The notes under the pieces are model-generated. The model saw only the letters and a program-made list of their open reading frames with translations. It was not told the origin of the DNA and did not search any database. From Streptomyces fuscichromogenes (lineage in GTDB: Bacteria; Actinomycetota; Actinomycetes; Streptomycetales; Streptomycetaceae), in the NCBI RefSeq assembly GCF_014645815.1, contig NZ_BMML01000005.1, forward strand, positions 434,001-498,000: 64,000 nt of DNA. The letters run 5' to 3'. Shown here one piece after another: positions 53,207 through 60,751 of this stretch. Each line of letters starts with the position of its first letter. Positions within the stretch are counted from its first letter, which is position 1. The translations under genes and the position numbers were made by a program.

Positions 53207-53782
53207 TCACACCTGGGTCCGGTGGAAGTTCAGGTAGGAGCGGGAGGCGGTGGGTCCGCGCTGCCCCTGGTAGCGGGAGCCGTAGCGCTCGCTGCCGTAG
53301 GAGTGCTCCGCGGGGGAGGTGAGCCGGAACATGCAGAGCTGGCCGATCTTCATGCCGGGCCACAGCTTGATGGGGAGGGTCGCGAGATTGGACAGTTCGA
53401 GGGTCACGTGCCCGCTGAACCCGGGGTCGATGAACCCGGCGGTGGAGTGCGTGACCAGCCCGAGCCGCCCGAGCGAGGACTTGCCCTCCAGCCGGGACGC
53501 GAGATCGTCGGGGAGCGTGATGACCTCGTACGTCGAGGCGAGCACGAACTCACCGGGGTGGAGGATGAAGGGCTCGTCGCCCTCGGGCTCCACGAGCCGG
53601 GTGAGGTCCGGTTGCTCGACGGAGGGGTCGATGTGCGGGTACCGGTGGTTCTCGAACACCCGGAAGAAACGGTCCAGCCGTACGTCGATGCTCGACGGCT
53701 GCACCATGGATTCGTCGTAGGGATCGATCCGTACCCGCCCGGCGTCGATCTCGGCCCGGATGTCCTTGTCTGAGAGAAGCAC
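53207..53782 (-). CDS. dcd: dCTP deaminase
   Basis: 191 residues from GTG 53782. Dcd signatures: MVQPSSIDVRLDRFFRVFEN, VLASTYEVITLPDDLAS, LEGKSSLGRLGLVTHSTAG, FIDPGFSGHVTLELSNLA (catalytic Glu) and MKIGQLCMF, with YQGQRGPTASR at the C-terminus. It converts dCTP to dUTP and ammonia for thymidylate synthesis. The arrangement dcd, small zinc-ribbon gene and tRNA-Gly is a chromosomal backbone segment, which locates the insertion site of the mobile element. Confidence 0.96.
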   Translation of the reverse strand: MLLSDKDIRAEIDAGRVRIDPYDESMVQPSSIDVRLDRFFRVFENHRYPHIDPSVEQPDLTRLVEPEGDEPFILHPGEFVLASTYEVITLPDDLASRLEGKSSLGRLGLVTHSTAGFIDPGFSGHVTLELSNLATLPIKLWPGMKIGQLCMFRLTSPAEHSYGSERYGSRYQGQRGPTASRSYLNFHRTQV

Positions 53783-53866
53783 GCCCCGAGGATACGCAAG
53801 GCGCGCGGACCGACGAAAACCATGACGAGTCCACGCGCCTCTGTTACGGCTGTTTTCTCCTGCTCT

Positions 53867-54031
53867 CTACTGCTGCTGCTTCTCCAGCGCGACCGGCACG
53901 ACACTGCGCAGCCGGGCGCACTTGGGACACCGCACGAGCCGGCCGGGGCCGAGCCGCTCGGCCTGCTGCATCGGGAACGAAGCGGTGCTGAACACGTGCC
54001 CTTCGGCACAGCGGACGACGGTGCGTTCCAT
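53867..54031 (-). CDS. 54-residue zinc-ribbon-like protein
   Basis: ATG 54031 with AAGGGA upstream opens a frame of 54 residues ending TAG. It starts MERTVVRCAEGHVFST, continues with MQQAERLGPGRLVRCPKCAR and ends RSVVPVALEKQQQ. Cys at 8, His at 12 and a CPKC pair form a plausible four-ligand zinc ribbon. Codon positions show strong third-position GC, so it is real coding sequence. It lies upstream of dcd on the same strand. Function unknown; a small transcription- or RNA-linked ribbon is one option. Confidence 0.75.
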   Translation of the reverse strand: MERTVVRCAEGHVFSTASFPMQQAERLGPGRLVRCPKCARLRSVVPVALEKQQQ

Positions 54032-54303
54032 CAAGTCCCTTAAGTCCCTTCCCCAGGAGCCGCGTCGGGCTTAATGCCGTGACGACGGAAAGCCACATTA
54101 CGGGATCAAAGGGACGGCTCTCCAGGCGGCACTCCGGCCCACCGGGCCCCTCTCCCGCGCCTCCACCGTACGCCCCAACTCCGTTCCCCCGCAGCCCGAT
54201 CCCACCCCCTGAAACGCACACGAACCCCACGGTCCGAGCACCGGGGGTCCGCCATGAGGTACAGTAAGCAAGCGTTCGGACACCGACTCGTTCGGCGTCT
54301 TAC
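54032..54303. other. Spacer between zinc-ribbon gene and tRNA-Gly
   Basis: 272 bases. AAGTCCCTT is doubled near 54032-54050. Nothing coding was found on either strand. The tRNA promoter should lie near 54255-54300, but only loose -35/-10 matches are visible. Confidence 0.5.
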
Positions 54304-54377
54304 GCGGGTGTAGTTTAATGGTAGAACATCAGCTTCCCAAGCTGAGAGCGCGAGTTCGATTCTCGTCACCCGCTCCA
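54304..54377 (+). tRNA. tRNA-Gly (anticodon CCC)
   Basis: Acceptor arms GCGGGTG (54304-54310) and CACCCGC (54367-54373) pair fully, with T discriminator and encoded CCA (54375-54377). The anticodon loop CTTCCCAA is flanked by AGC/GCT stems and gives CCC. T-arm GCGAG-TTCGATT-CTCGT and D-arm TTTAATGGTAGAA are standard. Its 3' half is the insertion site of the integrative element to the right. Confidence 0.96.
54340..54377. other. Predicted attL core in tRNA-Gly 3' end
   Basis: The integrase gene ends 50 bases beyond the tRNA, and AICE integrases recombine in the 3' part of a tRNA, so the anticodon-loop to CCA segment is the likely identity block. The matching attR should lie right of this window. 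Confidence 0.45.
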
Positions 54378-54383
54378 CGGAGA

Positions 54384-54412
54384 AGGCCCAGGTCAGAGAC
54401 CCGGGCCTTTTT
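54384..54412. terminator. Intrinsic terminator after tRNA-Gly
   Basis: AGGCCC (54384-54389) with GGGCCT (54403-54408), inner GGTC/GACC pairing and a TTTTT tail (54408-54412). It ends the tRNA transcript and also separates the convergent integrase gene. Confidence 0.85.
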
Positions 54413-54426
54413 GCTGTCCATCGTGA

Positions 54427-55596
54427 TCAGTTGTCGCGTGCCAGATTCGTGCCAGAAGGCTTGTCGGGCGCTCTCTGCACGGCAGCGGCCCGTGCCTTAC
54501 GGACCGTAGCGTCCAGCCTGGCGGCGACCTCCTCCTGCCGCTCGTCGTCGGAATGCTGATAGATCAGCGCCGCCTTCTCGGAGGACTGTCCGGCCCGGAC
54601 CATCGTGTCCTTGAGCGTGGCCCCGGAGCGCGTGGACAGCGTGTGCCCCGTGTGCCGGAGATCGTAGAACCGGAAGCCCTCAGGCATACCGACGACCTCC
54701 CGCGCCTTCCGCCACCTCCGCCCGAAGGTGCTGCGCCGGAAGGGAGCACCTTTCTCACCCACGAAGAGCAGTCCATCGGGCCCCTGCTCGGCGTAGCTCT
54801 CCAGATGCCAGCGGAGCTCCCGGCGGAGGAACGCGGGAAGAATCACAGTCCGGGTGCCGGCCTCGGACTTGGTGTCGCCCTGTACCCGCCGCCCGTTCAT
54901 CCGCTCCGGCTCGGCGAGGCGCACCCGGACGCGCAGGTTGTCGAGGTCGACGTCCCGGCGGCGCAGGCCGGCCAGCTCTTCCGGCCGCATCGGACCGTAC
55001 GCACCGAGGTAGACCATGAGCCGCCAGCGCATCCCGACTGCGTTGGCGAGTGCGTCAACCTGGGCGACGGTGGCGATGCGCCGCTCAGCAGCCTTCTCCT
55101 TACCGGCACCCTTGATCCGACACGGATTGCGAGTGATCAACTCGTCGTCCACGGCCGTCTCCATGATGGCCTTGAGGAGCCGGTACGCCTTGGCCGTCAT
55201 CGTCCTGGCGTTGGCGGTCCGCAGCCGATCGGCCCGCCATTCACGCACGCGTGGAGCGGTGATCTCGTCCAAGTCCGACTCGGCGAAGGCGAACAGGTGC
55301 TTGTCGAGGAGGTAGCGGTAGAGGTCGTGCGTCAGAGGCGCGAGCTCCCGTTCGTTGACCCACTTGTCGGCGTAGGCCCGGAAGCTCACCGCGCCCGCCT
55401 CGGGATCACGCCACTCACCCCGTCGGATCTCCGTCTGCTTCTCGGCAAGCCAGTCGTCCGCGTCCGCCGTCGTCTCGAAGGTGATCGGAGCCGGACGCAT
55501 CACGCCGTCAGGGCCCGGATAGCGCGCCTGGATTCGGCCGGAAGGAAGCCGTCTGATCGCGCCGAAGCGGCGGCGCCTGCCCTTGCTGTTGGCCAT
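54427..55596 (-). CDS. int: Tyrosine site-specific integrase
   Basis: 389 residues. N-terminal Arg-rich MANSKGRRRRFGAIRRLPSG and Arm-binding AP2-like part, core-binding SAM-like domain (LTHDLYRYLLDKHLFAFAE), then the catalytic domain: Arg in YGPMRPEELAGLRRRD, His-x-x-Arg replaced by the DLRHTGHTL box, and nucleophile Tyr in ALIYQHSDDER. It inserts the element at the tRNA-Gly. Its ATG overlaps the xis stop by one base (TGATG), so they are co-translated. Confidence 0.95.
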   Translation of the reverse strand: MANSKGRRRRFGAIRRLPSGRIQARYPGPDGVMRPAPITFETTADADDWLAEKQTEIRRGEWRDPEAGAVSFRAYADKWVNERELAPLTHDLYRYLLDKHLFAFAESDLDEITAPRVREWRADRLRTANARTMTAKAYRLLKAIMETAVDDELITRNPCRIKGAGKEKAAERRIATVAQVDALANAVGMRWRLMVYLGAYGPMRPEELAGLRRRDVDLDNLRVRVRLAEPERMNGRRVQGDTKSEAGTRTVILPAFLRRELRWHLESYAEQGPDGLLFVGEKGAPFRRSTFGRRWRKAREVVGMPEGFRFYDLRHTGHTLSTRSGATLKDTMVRAGQSSEKAALIYQHSDDERQEEVAARLDATVRKARAAAVQRAPDKPSGTNLARDN

Positions 55597-55808
55597 CAGG
55601 CGGCCCTCCTGAAGCCAGTGCGGGGACGCCTCAGCGGCTCCACCGTGCGGGACTGGACGAACTCATCGACGGCGCTCTCCGGGATGCGTACGTGCCGACC
55701 GACCTTCACGTACCGGATGCGCCGCTCTTCGATCAGCCGCCGGGGGAAGCGGGCGGTCGTGCCGAGCAGCTCGGCGACCTGGTCGACGGACAGGTATCGG
55801 TCGGTCAT
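55596..55808 (-). CDS. xis: Excisionase / MerR-like helix-turn-helix protein
   Basis: 70 residues from ATG 55808: MTDRYLSVDQVAELLGTTAR, RRIRYVKVGRHVRIPESAV. Wing-helix DNA-binding excisionase fold. It steers the integrase to excision. Its start overlaps the rep stop (ATGA) and its stop overlaps the int start, so rep, xis and int form a translationally linked chain. Confidence 0.9.
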   Translation of the reverse strand: MTDRYLSVDQVAELLGTTARFPRRLIEERRIRYVKVGRHVRIPESAVDEFVQSRTVEPLRRPRTGFRRAA

Positions 55809-57148
55809 GCGGTGGGTTCTCCTTCCGTTCCGGGGGCTGGTTCGAGGGATGCGGCAAGCCAGGTCTCGGCGGCGCTGAGGCCGGTGCCGGCGAAGACCCA
55901 GTGGGCGAGGACGTATGTGGTGTCCGGCTGGGGGTTGGTGGCTGCTGCCGCTTGTGCTCGGCGCCATTCGGCGCGGGCGTCGCGGAGGGCGCCGAGGGTG
56001 GTGGAGTAGCGGCGGGATTTGGTGGAGAAGTGGCCGCGGAAGCCGAGCATGTGGGCCCAGGCGCGCAGGCGGAGGTGTTCGAGGCTCTTGCGTGCGCCGA
56101 GGGTCCAGACGGTTCGGATGAGTTGGCGGGCGTGGTCGCTGATGTCGAGCTGGGCGAGTTCGGCGGCGAACTTCAGCGGCCGGTCGAGAGCTCCCGTGGC
56201 TGTCTCGGCGCCCTTGGTGGCGTACTTCGCGATGTACGCGGCTACGGCCCGTTCGGTCAGCTCCTGGCCGTCGTTGAAGTCGGCGGATCGGATGGTGCGG
56301 ACGTCGAGTTGGCGGCCGAAGGTGAAAGTGTGGGTGCGGCCGTCGAGGGTCGGGCCGTCGACGCGGACCTTGGTGGCGGCGGCTTCGATGGCGTCGGTGA
56401 GGAGATCGGCGGTGGCCCAGGCCGGGGGCGGGGTGTCGCCGCCAGCGGGGCCGTCGAGGCGGATGACAGCATGGAAGTGGACGGCGCCGCGCTTCTGGTA
56501 CTCGGCGACCTTGGCGAAGGAGACGCGGGCGTGATCGCGTAGACGGCGCTGTGACAGCCCCGCGCGCTTGGCGACCTCCCGGCGGAGGTAGATCGAGAAG
56601 CGACGCCAGAGGGCGCCTGCGTGGGCGTTCCAGAGCACGGCTGCTTCGTAGTCGTAGGTGTCCGGGTCGAGCGGGGTGCCAAGGGCGTCGTCGTCCTGGG
56701 CGTGGTGGACGCCGCAGCGGCAGGCGCGGCCATCGGTGCGACGGTTGTGGACCGGGCCGAAGCCGGGGGCGGTGAAGGTGGCGAAGACGCGGGGGTGAGC
56801 GGCGACCTGTTCCGGGGTGCCCTTGCCGCCGCGCAGGCCTGCGGTGATCAGGTGGAAGGTGTCGCGGCGGTAGACCTCGGCGCAGGCGGGGCAGCGGGTG
56901 GTGCGGCGGTTGTTGCAGCGGACGAGGAGTTGGCCGGCGGGCAGGTCGGTGGAGTCGAGGTGCTGGAGGATGCGGCCGATCTCGCCGGTGGTGGTGTCGA
57001 GGTCGTATTCGGTGCGGTGGCCGTCGAGGCGGATGGGGTTGGTGCAGCCGCCGAGGCCGGAGAGTTGGCGGAGGATACCGGGCAGGGTGCCGCCTGCGGC
57101 GAGGTTGGTGAGTTCGTGGAGCGGGGGCGGGGTGGTGCGGGTGAAGAT
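55805..57148 (-). CDS. repSA: RepSA-like rolling-circle replication initiator, non-standard start
   Basis: About 447 residues if translation begins at the ATC codon at 57148. Hallmarks: GGCTNPIRLDGHR, zinc cysteines in RCNNRRTTRCPACAEVYRRD, TAGLRGGKG, PRVFATFTAPGFGPVH, CRCGVHH, LDPDTYDYEAAVLWNAHAG, the HUH pair in VHFHAVIRLDG and the catalytic tyrosine motif AAYIAKYATK. It nicks the origin and primes rolling-circle copying of the excised element. The first in-frame ATG/GTG/TTG is the GTG at 56638, after 170 conserved-looking codons, so it cannot be the start. SD AAGGAG (57158-57153) is followed six bases later by ATC. Confidence 0.85.
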   Translation of the reverse strand: MFTRTTPPPLHELTNLAAGGTLPGILRQLSGLGGCTNPIRLDGHRTEYDLDTTTGEIGRILQHLDSTDLPAGQLLVRCNNRRTTRCPACAEVYRRDTFHLITAGLRGGKGTPEQVAAHPRVFATFTAPGFGPVHNRRTDGRACRCGVHHAQDDDALGTPLDPDTYDYEAAVLWNAHAGALWRRFSIYLRREVAKRAGLSQRRLRDHARVSFAKVAEYQKRGAVHFHAVIRLDGPAGGDTPPPAWATADLLTDAIEAAATKVRVDGPTLDGRTHTFTFGRQLDVRTIRSADFNDGQELTERAVAAYIAKYATKGAETATGALDRPLKFAAELAQLDISDHARQLIRTVWTLGARKSLEHLRLRAWAHMLGFRGHFSTKSRRYSTTLGALRDARAEWRRAQAAAATNPQPDTTYVLAHWVFAGTGLSAAETWLAASLEPAPGTEGEPTA

Positions 57149-57152
57149 GGCT

Positions 57153-57158
57153 GGCTCC
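57153..57158 (-). promoter_or_regulatory. Shine-Dalgarno of rep before an ATC codon
   Basis: Minus-strand AGAAGGAGCCAGCCATCTTC: AAGGAG sits six bases before ATC-TTC-ACC, in the correct rep frame, while the next standard start codon is 510 bases downstream. This is the basis for an AUC start. Confidence 0.6.
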
Positions 57159-57246
57159 TTCTGGCTGGCTCGGTCAGGAGTGACGGGCCCCGGGGCGGCC
57201 GGATGCTTGGCGGTGTCGTGGCCGCCCCAGGGGTCGGGCAGCGGGA

Positions 57247-57495
57247 TCAGCGCCGGTTGTGCTCGCGCAGCAGGGAGCGCAGGACCACGGCGGCGATGGC
57301 CACGGAGATGGCCGAGACGGCGACGGCGGCCAGGAGCGCGGTGAGGACCACGCCACCCGTGAGCACGGCCACGACGGCGCCGGTGCTGACGGACACGGCC
57401 GGGAGCGCGGAGCGCCGGGCGGGGGCCGGGTCGGTCGGGGCGTGCGTGTGCACGGGTGGCGGGGTGGGGCTGTCGGGGTACTTGGGCAGGAACAC
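57247..57495 (-). CDS. SpdD-like mobile-element transfer protein
   Basis: 82 residues from GTG 57495 (VFLPKYPDSPTPPP), nine bases after AAGGAG; the ATG at 57528 lies in an operator box. Pro/Thr/His-rich start, then two close hydrophobic stretches (AVVAVLTGGVVLTALLAAV and AISVAIAAVVLRSLL) and a basic end. SpdD proteins of pSAM2-like elements assist intramycelial spread (the pock phenotype). It precedes rep on the same strand. Confidence 0.8.
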   Translation of the reverse strand: MFLPKYPDSPTPPPVHTHAPTDPAPARRSALPAVSVSTGAVVAVLTGGVVLTALLAAVAVSAISVAIAAVVLRSLLREHNRR

Positions 57496-57514
57496 AGCAG
57501 GGGTCTCCTTATCT

Positions 57515-57530
57515 ACTCGTCTAGGCATGT
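57515..57530. promoter_or_regulatory. GntR (KorSA-like) box before spdD
   Basis: ACTCGTCTAGGCATGT shares ACTCGTCTA and CATGT with the box at 60598-60613. It overlaps the stop of the upstream small gene and ends 20 bases before the spdD start. Confidence 0.6.
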
Positions 57531-57715
57531 GAGCCGTTTATGACGGTCACGCCGGAGCGCGTGCCGGATTCGATGGCGGGGGCGAGGAAGGTGTGGGAGA
57601 GCCAGAAGCCGAAGAGGGCGACCAGGACGACGATCCAGGTGCGGACGCCGAGGTATTTGACGGCCGCCCAGGCGAAGAAGCCGAGGACGACGACGAGCGG
57701 GAGGTTGAGGGTCAC
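57521..57715 (-). CDS. Small AICE membrane protein (Spd-like)
   Basis: 64 residues from GTG 57715 with AAAGGA upstream. Two predicted TM helices (NLPLVVVLGFFAWAAVKYL and WIVVLVALFGFWLSHTFLA) and a short tail. Position between transfer genes and the typical shape suggest a spread (Spd) function. No specific family assigned. Confidence 0.7.
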   Translation of the reverse strand: MTLNLPLVVVLGFFAWAAVKYLGVRTWIVVLVALFGFWLSHTFLAPAIESGTRSGVTVINGSHA

Positions 57716-57731
57716 GGGGTGCGGGGTCCTT

Positions 57732-57923
57732 TCAGCGGACGGGGCAGCGGTGGGTGCGGGCGGCGAGTTCGGCGGCGGCGCGGCTGTCGTAGTCGGCGGA
57801 GAAGCCGCAGCGTGGGGCGGTGCAGGCGGCGGTGTGCTTCTCGCGGCCCCGGTCGTCGTAGGCGGTGCCGACCTGGATGGGGCCGGTGCGGGTGACGTTG
57901 CGGAAGCGGCGGTTGGTGGTCAT
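57732..57923 (-). CDS. Mobile-element transfer protein with Cys motif
   Basis: 63 residues from ATG 57923 with AGGAGG upstream. RRFRNVTRTGPIQVGTAYDD, then HTAACTAPRCGFSADYDSRA and TAHRC-like C-terminal ARTHRCPVR. The C-x4-C...C pattern (plus His) suggests a small zinc site. A recurring AICE gene annotated as transfer protein; exact role unknown. Confidence 0.75.
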   Translation of the reverse strand: MTTNRRFRNVTRTGPIQVGTAYDDRGREKHTAACTAPRCGFSADYDSRAAAELAARTHRCPVR

Positions 57924-57925
57924 GG

Positions 57926-58111
57926 TCAGTCCTCCTGTCGCAGGCTGGAGCCGGGGAATTCGTTCAAGATCCGGGCAGCCTCGGCAGCGTCCGACACGCG
58001 ATCGGCGGCCTCTTCGGCGAGGAGTCGGGCCAGTGTCGGGCGCCCGGTGTCGGCCATCTGGCGAGCTGCGTCGAGGTAGTCGGCGGCTGTGTTGAAGCAG
58101 AAGAGCGGCAT
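57926..58111 (-). CDS. Small AICE protein, unknown
   Basis: 61 residues from ATG 58111, with AGGAGG seven bases upstream. Predicted mostly helical: FNTAADYLDAARQMADTG, LARLLAEEAADRVSDAAEAA. No Cys, no TM. Two bases separate it from the next gene, so it belongs to the transfer operon. Confidence 0.7.
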   Translation of the reverse strand: MPLFCFNTAADYLDAARQMADTGRPTLARLLAEEAADRVSDAAEAARILNEFPGSSLRQED

Positions 58112-58123
58112 GGTGCCTCCTGT

Positions 58124-58759
58124 TCAGACGAGTTGGGCGGCGATGGCTTCGGCCATGGGCGTCGGGACGCCGAGGCGGGCCCGGAGGGTCGGTGTGTCGA
58201 TCGGGGTACCGGTGCGGGTGTGGTGTTCGGCGGCGACCTTTCGGGCGTGGTCGACCAGGGCGGCCGGCACCGGGACGGGCGGGTGTTCAGGCAGCGCCTC
58301 GATGGCGGCTTGGCCGGGCGGCGGGGCCGGTGTGGCTTCGGGCTCGTGTTCCTGGTCCTCGATGACGTCGGCGCCGATCTCCTCGGTGGCCGCTTTCGGC
58401 GCTGAGTGGGCGAGGAGGGTGCCGCCGAGGAAGGCGACGGCGGGCCATCCGGCGACGAGGATCCGTAGCCAGGCGGGGACGTCGTCCAGGTCGAGGAGGC
58501 CGGCGGTGGCGATGTTCGCTCCGAGGGACGCGACGAGGGCGATGACGAACCAGCACCAGGCCGCCGCTTTGGCCGTCCCGGAGCGGAGTCGACGCCAGGC
58601 GGCGACAAGCAGCAGGTCAACGCTGATCGGGTAGGCCCAGGCTTTCCACCCGTCCTGCCCGGCCGCCATGGCTACGTCATGGAGGTGGGCGAAGGACAGC
58701 GCGGCAGCAATGAGCGCCTGGACCAACACCGCGTCGACACGGCCGAGGTGGACGCGCAC
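58124..58759 (-). CDS. DUF2637 membrane protein of AICE
   Basis: 211 residues from GTG 58759, preceded by AAAGGAG seven bases away; this fits DUF2637 proteins that start MRVxLxRVDAVLVQ. DAVLVQALIAAALSFAHLHD, GWKAWAYPISVDLLLVAAW and CWFVIALVASLGANIATAG give about four TMs; the C-terminal half (LRARLGVPTPMAEAIAAQL) looks like a small HTH. DUF2637 genes accompany traB-type genes in Streptomyces elements (spdB family). Likely role in plasmid spread at the membrane. Confidence 0.85.
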   Translation of the reverse strand: MRVHLGRVDAVLVQALIAAALSFAHLHDVAMAAGQDGWKAWAYPISVDLLLVAAWRRLRSGTAKAAAWCWFVIALVASLGANIATAGLLDLDDVPAWLRILVAGWPAVAFLGGTLLAHSAPKAATEEIGADVIEDQEHEPEATPAPPPGQAAIEALPEHPPVPVPAALVDHARKVAAEHHTRTGTPIDTPTLRARLGVPTPMAEAIAAQLV

Positions 58760-58847
58760 GGTCCGACTCCTTTCGGTTTCGGGCATGGGAGGGGTAGGGA
58801 CTTGGCGCGAGGCGGTCACGCAGGCCGATGAGGGGAAGGGACGACGG

Positions 58848-60224
58848 TCAGTCGGTCACCGGACGCGGCCGGACGACCGGGGCCGAAGTCTCGACCGGGT
58901 GTACGGGCACGTGAGGCCGGAAGGGCTTGAGCGAAGGCAGGTCGGGCACGAGGTGCGCCGCCTCCCGGCAGATCTCGGCGGCGTCGCCGAGGGAGAGGTA
59001 CGGGGTGCGGATGCGGGACCAGCCGCCAGAGGTGTCGCCCGCGACAGCGAGCCCCGGCATCTCAGGAGCGACGGCGCAAGCGGCGTAGACGGCTTCGGGG
59101 GCGATGTCACCGAGCGCCATCTTGGCGGAGGCTTCGTCGTTGACGCGGTGGCACACGCGGCCGGTGAGCTGAGCCCGGAGCATGGTGGCGCCCTTGCCGA
59201 GTTCGGCGCCGAAGCGCTGCCCGCACACCTCCAGGTAGATGCCGGCCGCGCGGCCGAGCTGGGCGAGGCGGATGAGCTGGGTGACCATCTCGTCCCGCCG
59301 TTCCTCGTCCTTGCGGGTGGCGACGAGGAAGAGTTCCGCGACCTCGTCGACGAACAGCACGACGGGCACGGGCCGTTCACTCTCGGGCAGTCCCCAGATG
59401 TCCGAGGTGATCTCCTCGTCGGGGGTGCCGGGCGCGATGCCCTGCCGTTCCTTGATCAGGTCGTATCGGTCCTCCATTTCCTTGACCAGGACGGGCAGCA
59501 ACTCGGCGGCTTCGTCCGGGTCGGTGGCGAGCGCCGAGAGCCGCGCCGCGAACGGCGCCAGTTCGACGCCCCGCTTGCAGTCGATTCCGACGAGGGCGAC
59601 GGGCTGAGGGGCGAGTCCGGTGATGAGGTGCCGGAGGTACATGGACTTGCCGGACAGGGTTGCGCCGAGGGTCAGTTGGTGAGGAACGGTGCGGTAGTCG
59701 CGCACGAAGGGCATGGCGTCCTCGCGCAGCGCCACCGGAACCTTGAGGAACCCGCCGCCGACCTTGCGGGGCATGCGCACCCGCCGCAGGACGTCGTAGC
59801 CGACGAGCCGCAGTTCCACGACACCCGGCTTCACCGTGGTGACGTAGACGGCATGGACGCCCCAGGCATGCCGCAGCCGTTCGGCCGAAGCGGCGACGTC
59901 AGCGGGTTCCTGCCCCGGAGCGAGCCGGAGGCGAAGCCGCATCCCGGTCGAGGTGGGACGGAGGATGCCCCGGCGGGGCGGGACCGCCCGGACCTCCCGC
60001 CGGGTGGTGGCCTTGACGGCGAGGACCCGCAGCCGGGAGGGCACGACGGTCAGGCCGCAGGCTTCCATGACGGAGCCGTACGAGCTGAGCAGACGGACCG
60101 TGGACATCGGGCCACCGACGGCCGACCAGTAGGCCGCCGGATGCTTGGCCCGGGTGTAGGCGGTCCCGCCGCCGAGCGCGGCGACAGGTCCACCCACCTC
60201 CAGGAGCGTTGTCAGGTCGGTCAT
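58848..60224 (-). CDS. traSA: FtsK/SpoIIIE-like DNA translocase (TraSA type)
   Basis: 458 residues from ATG 60224, which overlaps the preceding gene's stop (TGATG). Walker A GATLSGKSMYLRHL, Walker B VPVVLFVDEVAELFLV, and QLGRAAGIYLEVCGQRFGAE. It lacks the long N-terminal TM part of FtsK, as usual for AICE Tra proteins; HPAAYWSAVGGPMSTVRLL near the start is the only mild hydrophobic piece. Moves double-stranded plasmid DNA between hyphae. Symbol by synteny with pSAM2. Confidence 0.87.
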   Translation of the reverse strand: MTDLTTLLEVGGPVAALGGGTAYTRAKHPAAYWSAVGGPMSTVRLLSSYGSVMEACGLTVVPSRLRVLAVKATTRREVRAVPPRRGILRPTSTGMRLRLRLAPGQEPADVAASAERLRHAWGVHAVYVTTVKPGVVELRLVGYDVLRRVRMPRKVGGGFLKVPVALREDAMPFVRDYRTVPHQLTLGATLSGKSMYLRHLITGLAPQPVALVGIDCKRGVELAPFAARLSALATDPDEAAELLPVLVKEMEDRYDLIKERQGIAPGTPDEEITSDIWGLPESERPVPVVLFVDEVAELFLVATRKDEERRDEMVTQLIRLAQLGRAAGIYLEVCGQRFGAELGKGATMLRAQLTGRVCHRVNDEASAKMALGDIAPEAVYAACAVAPEMPGLAVAGDTSGGWSRIRTPYLSLGDAAEICREAAHLVPDLPSLKPFRPHVPVHPVETSAPVVRPRPVTD

Positions 60225-60580
60225 CAGGCGGTGGCCCCCATGGCGGCCGGGAACGCGGCCGGGGTGACGGCGGCGGCCCGGTAGGCGATGCCGTGGCGCT
60301 GCTGCCCGTTGAACACGGACTCCCACGGCCGGGCCACGAGGCCGGGGAGCGAGACCGGCGCACCGAGGTTCAGCCCCTCGGAAACGCCGCCCTCCGGCAC
60401 GGTGACCTTGATCAGGGAGGACTCCCCGTCCTCGATGTAGACGACTCCGATGGTCATCAGCGCCTCACCGCTCGTGGCGTCCTTGGCGATCTCGCCGGTC
60501 TGGCGGTCGCGGACCTTGGGCTCAGGAGCCTCGGTGAGGAGGATCGTGGCGGCGGTGGTCTCAACACGGATGGTGCGCAA
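60224..60580 (-). CDS. SCO3933-family AICE regulatory protein
   Basis: 118 residues from TTG 60580, eight bases after AGGAG; the upstream GTG at 60589 abuts that site. It begins LRTIRVETTAATILLTEAPE and PKVRDRQTGEIAKDATSGE, matching the recurrent SCO3933-like family found just before traSA in these elements. Single-domain beta-rich protein, cytoplasmic. Its promoter holds an ACTCGTCTA box, so it heads the transfer operon under GntR control. Confidence 0.82.
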   Translation of the reverse strand: MRTIRVETTAATILLTEAPEPKVRDRQTGEIAKDATSGEALMTIGVVYIEDGESSLIKVTVPEGGVSEGLNLGAPVSLPGLVARPWESVFNGQQRHGIAYRAAAVTPAAFPAAMGATA

Positions 60581-60597
60581 GGCACACACTCCTATCT

Positions 60598-60689
60598 ACT
60601 CGTCTATACATGTGGCGATCTGTGAACCCAATCTCCCGGGCTCATGACGATCACCCTGCCACACAACTTGCCCACTCGTCTATACGAGT
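60598..60689. promoter_or_regulatory. Two GntR boxes before the transfer operon
   Basis: ACTCGTCTATACATGT (60598-60613) and ACTCGTCTATACGAGT (60674-60689; seven of eight arm pairs matched). A half-site TACGAGT recurs at about 60705. They lie upstream of the SCO3933-like/tra operon and downstream of the GntR gene. Confidence 0.7.
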
Positions 60690-60751
60690 ATGCATGCTGG
60701 GATGTACGAGTTCGGAGAGCTGCGCCCGCGCACCACCGCAAACTGTGACGA

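Noticed and set aside
56551..57532. Plus-strand ORF over rep and spdD (Gly/Val/Ala-rich)
   Set aside because: Antisense shadow; the opposite strand holds the conserved Rep motifs and the HUH pair.
60705..60711. Isolated TACGAGT as a further GntR site
   Set aside because: Only a half-site; counted as possible, not as a full operator.
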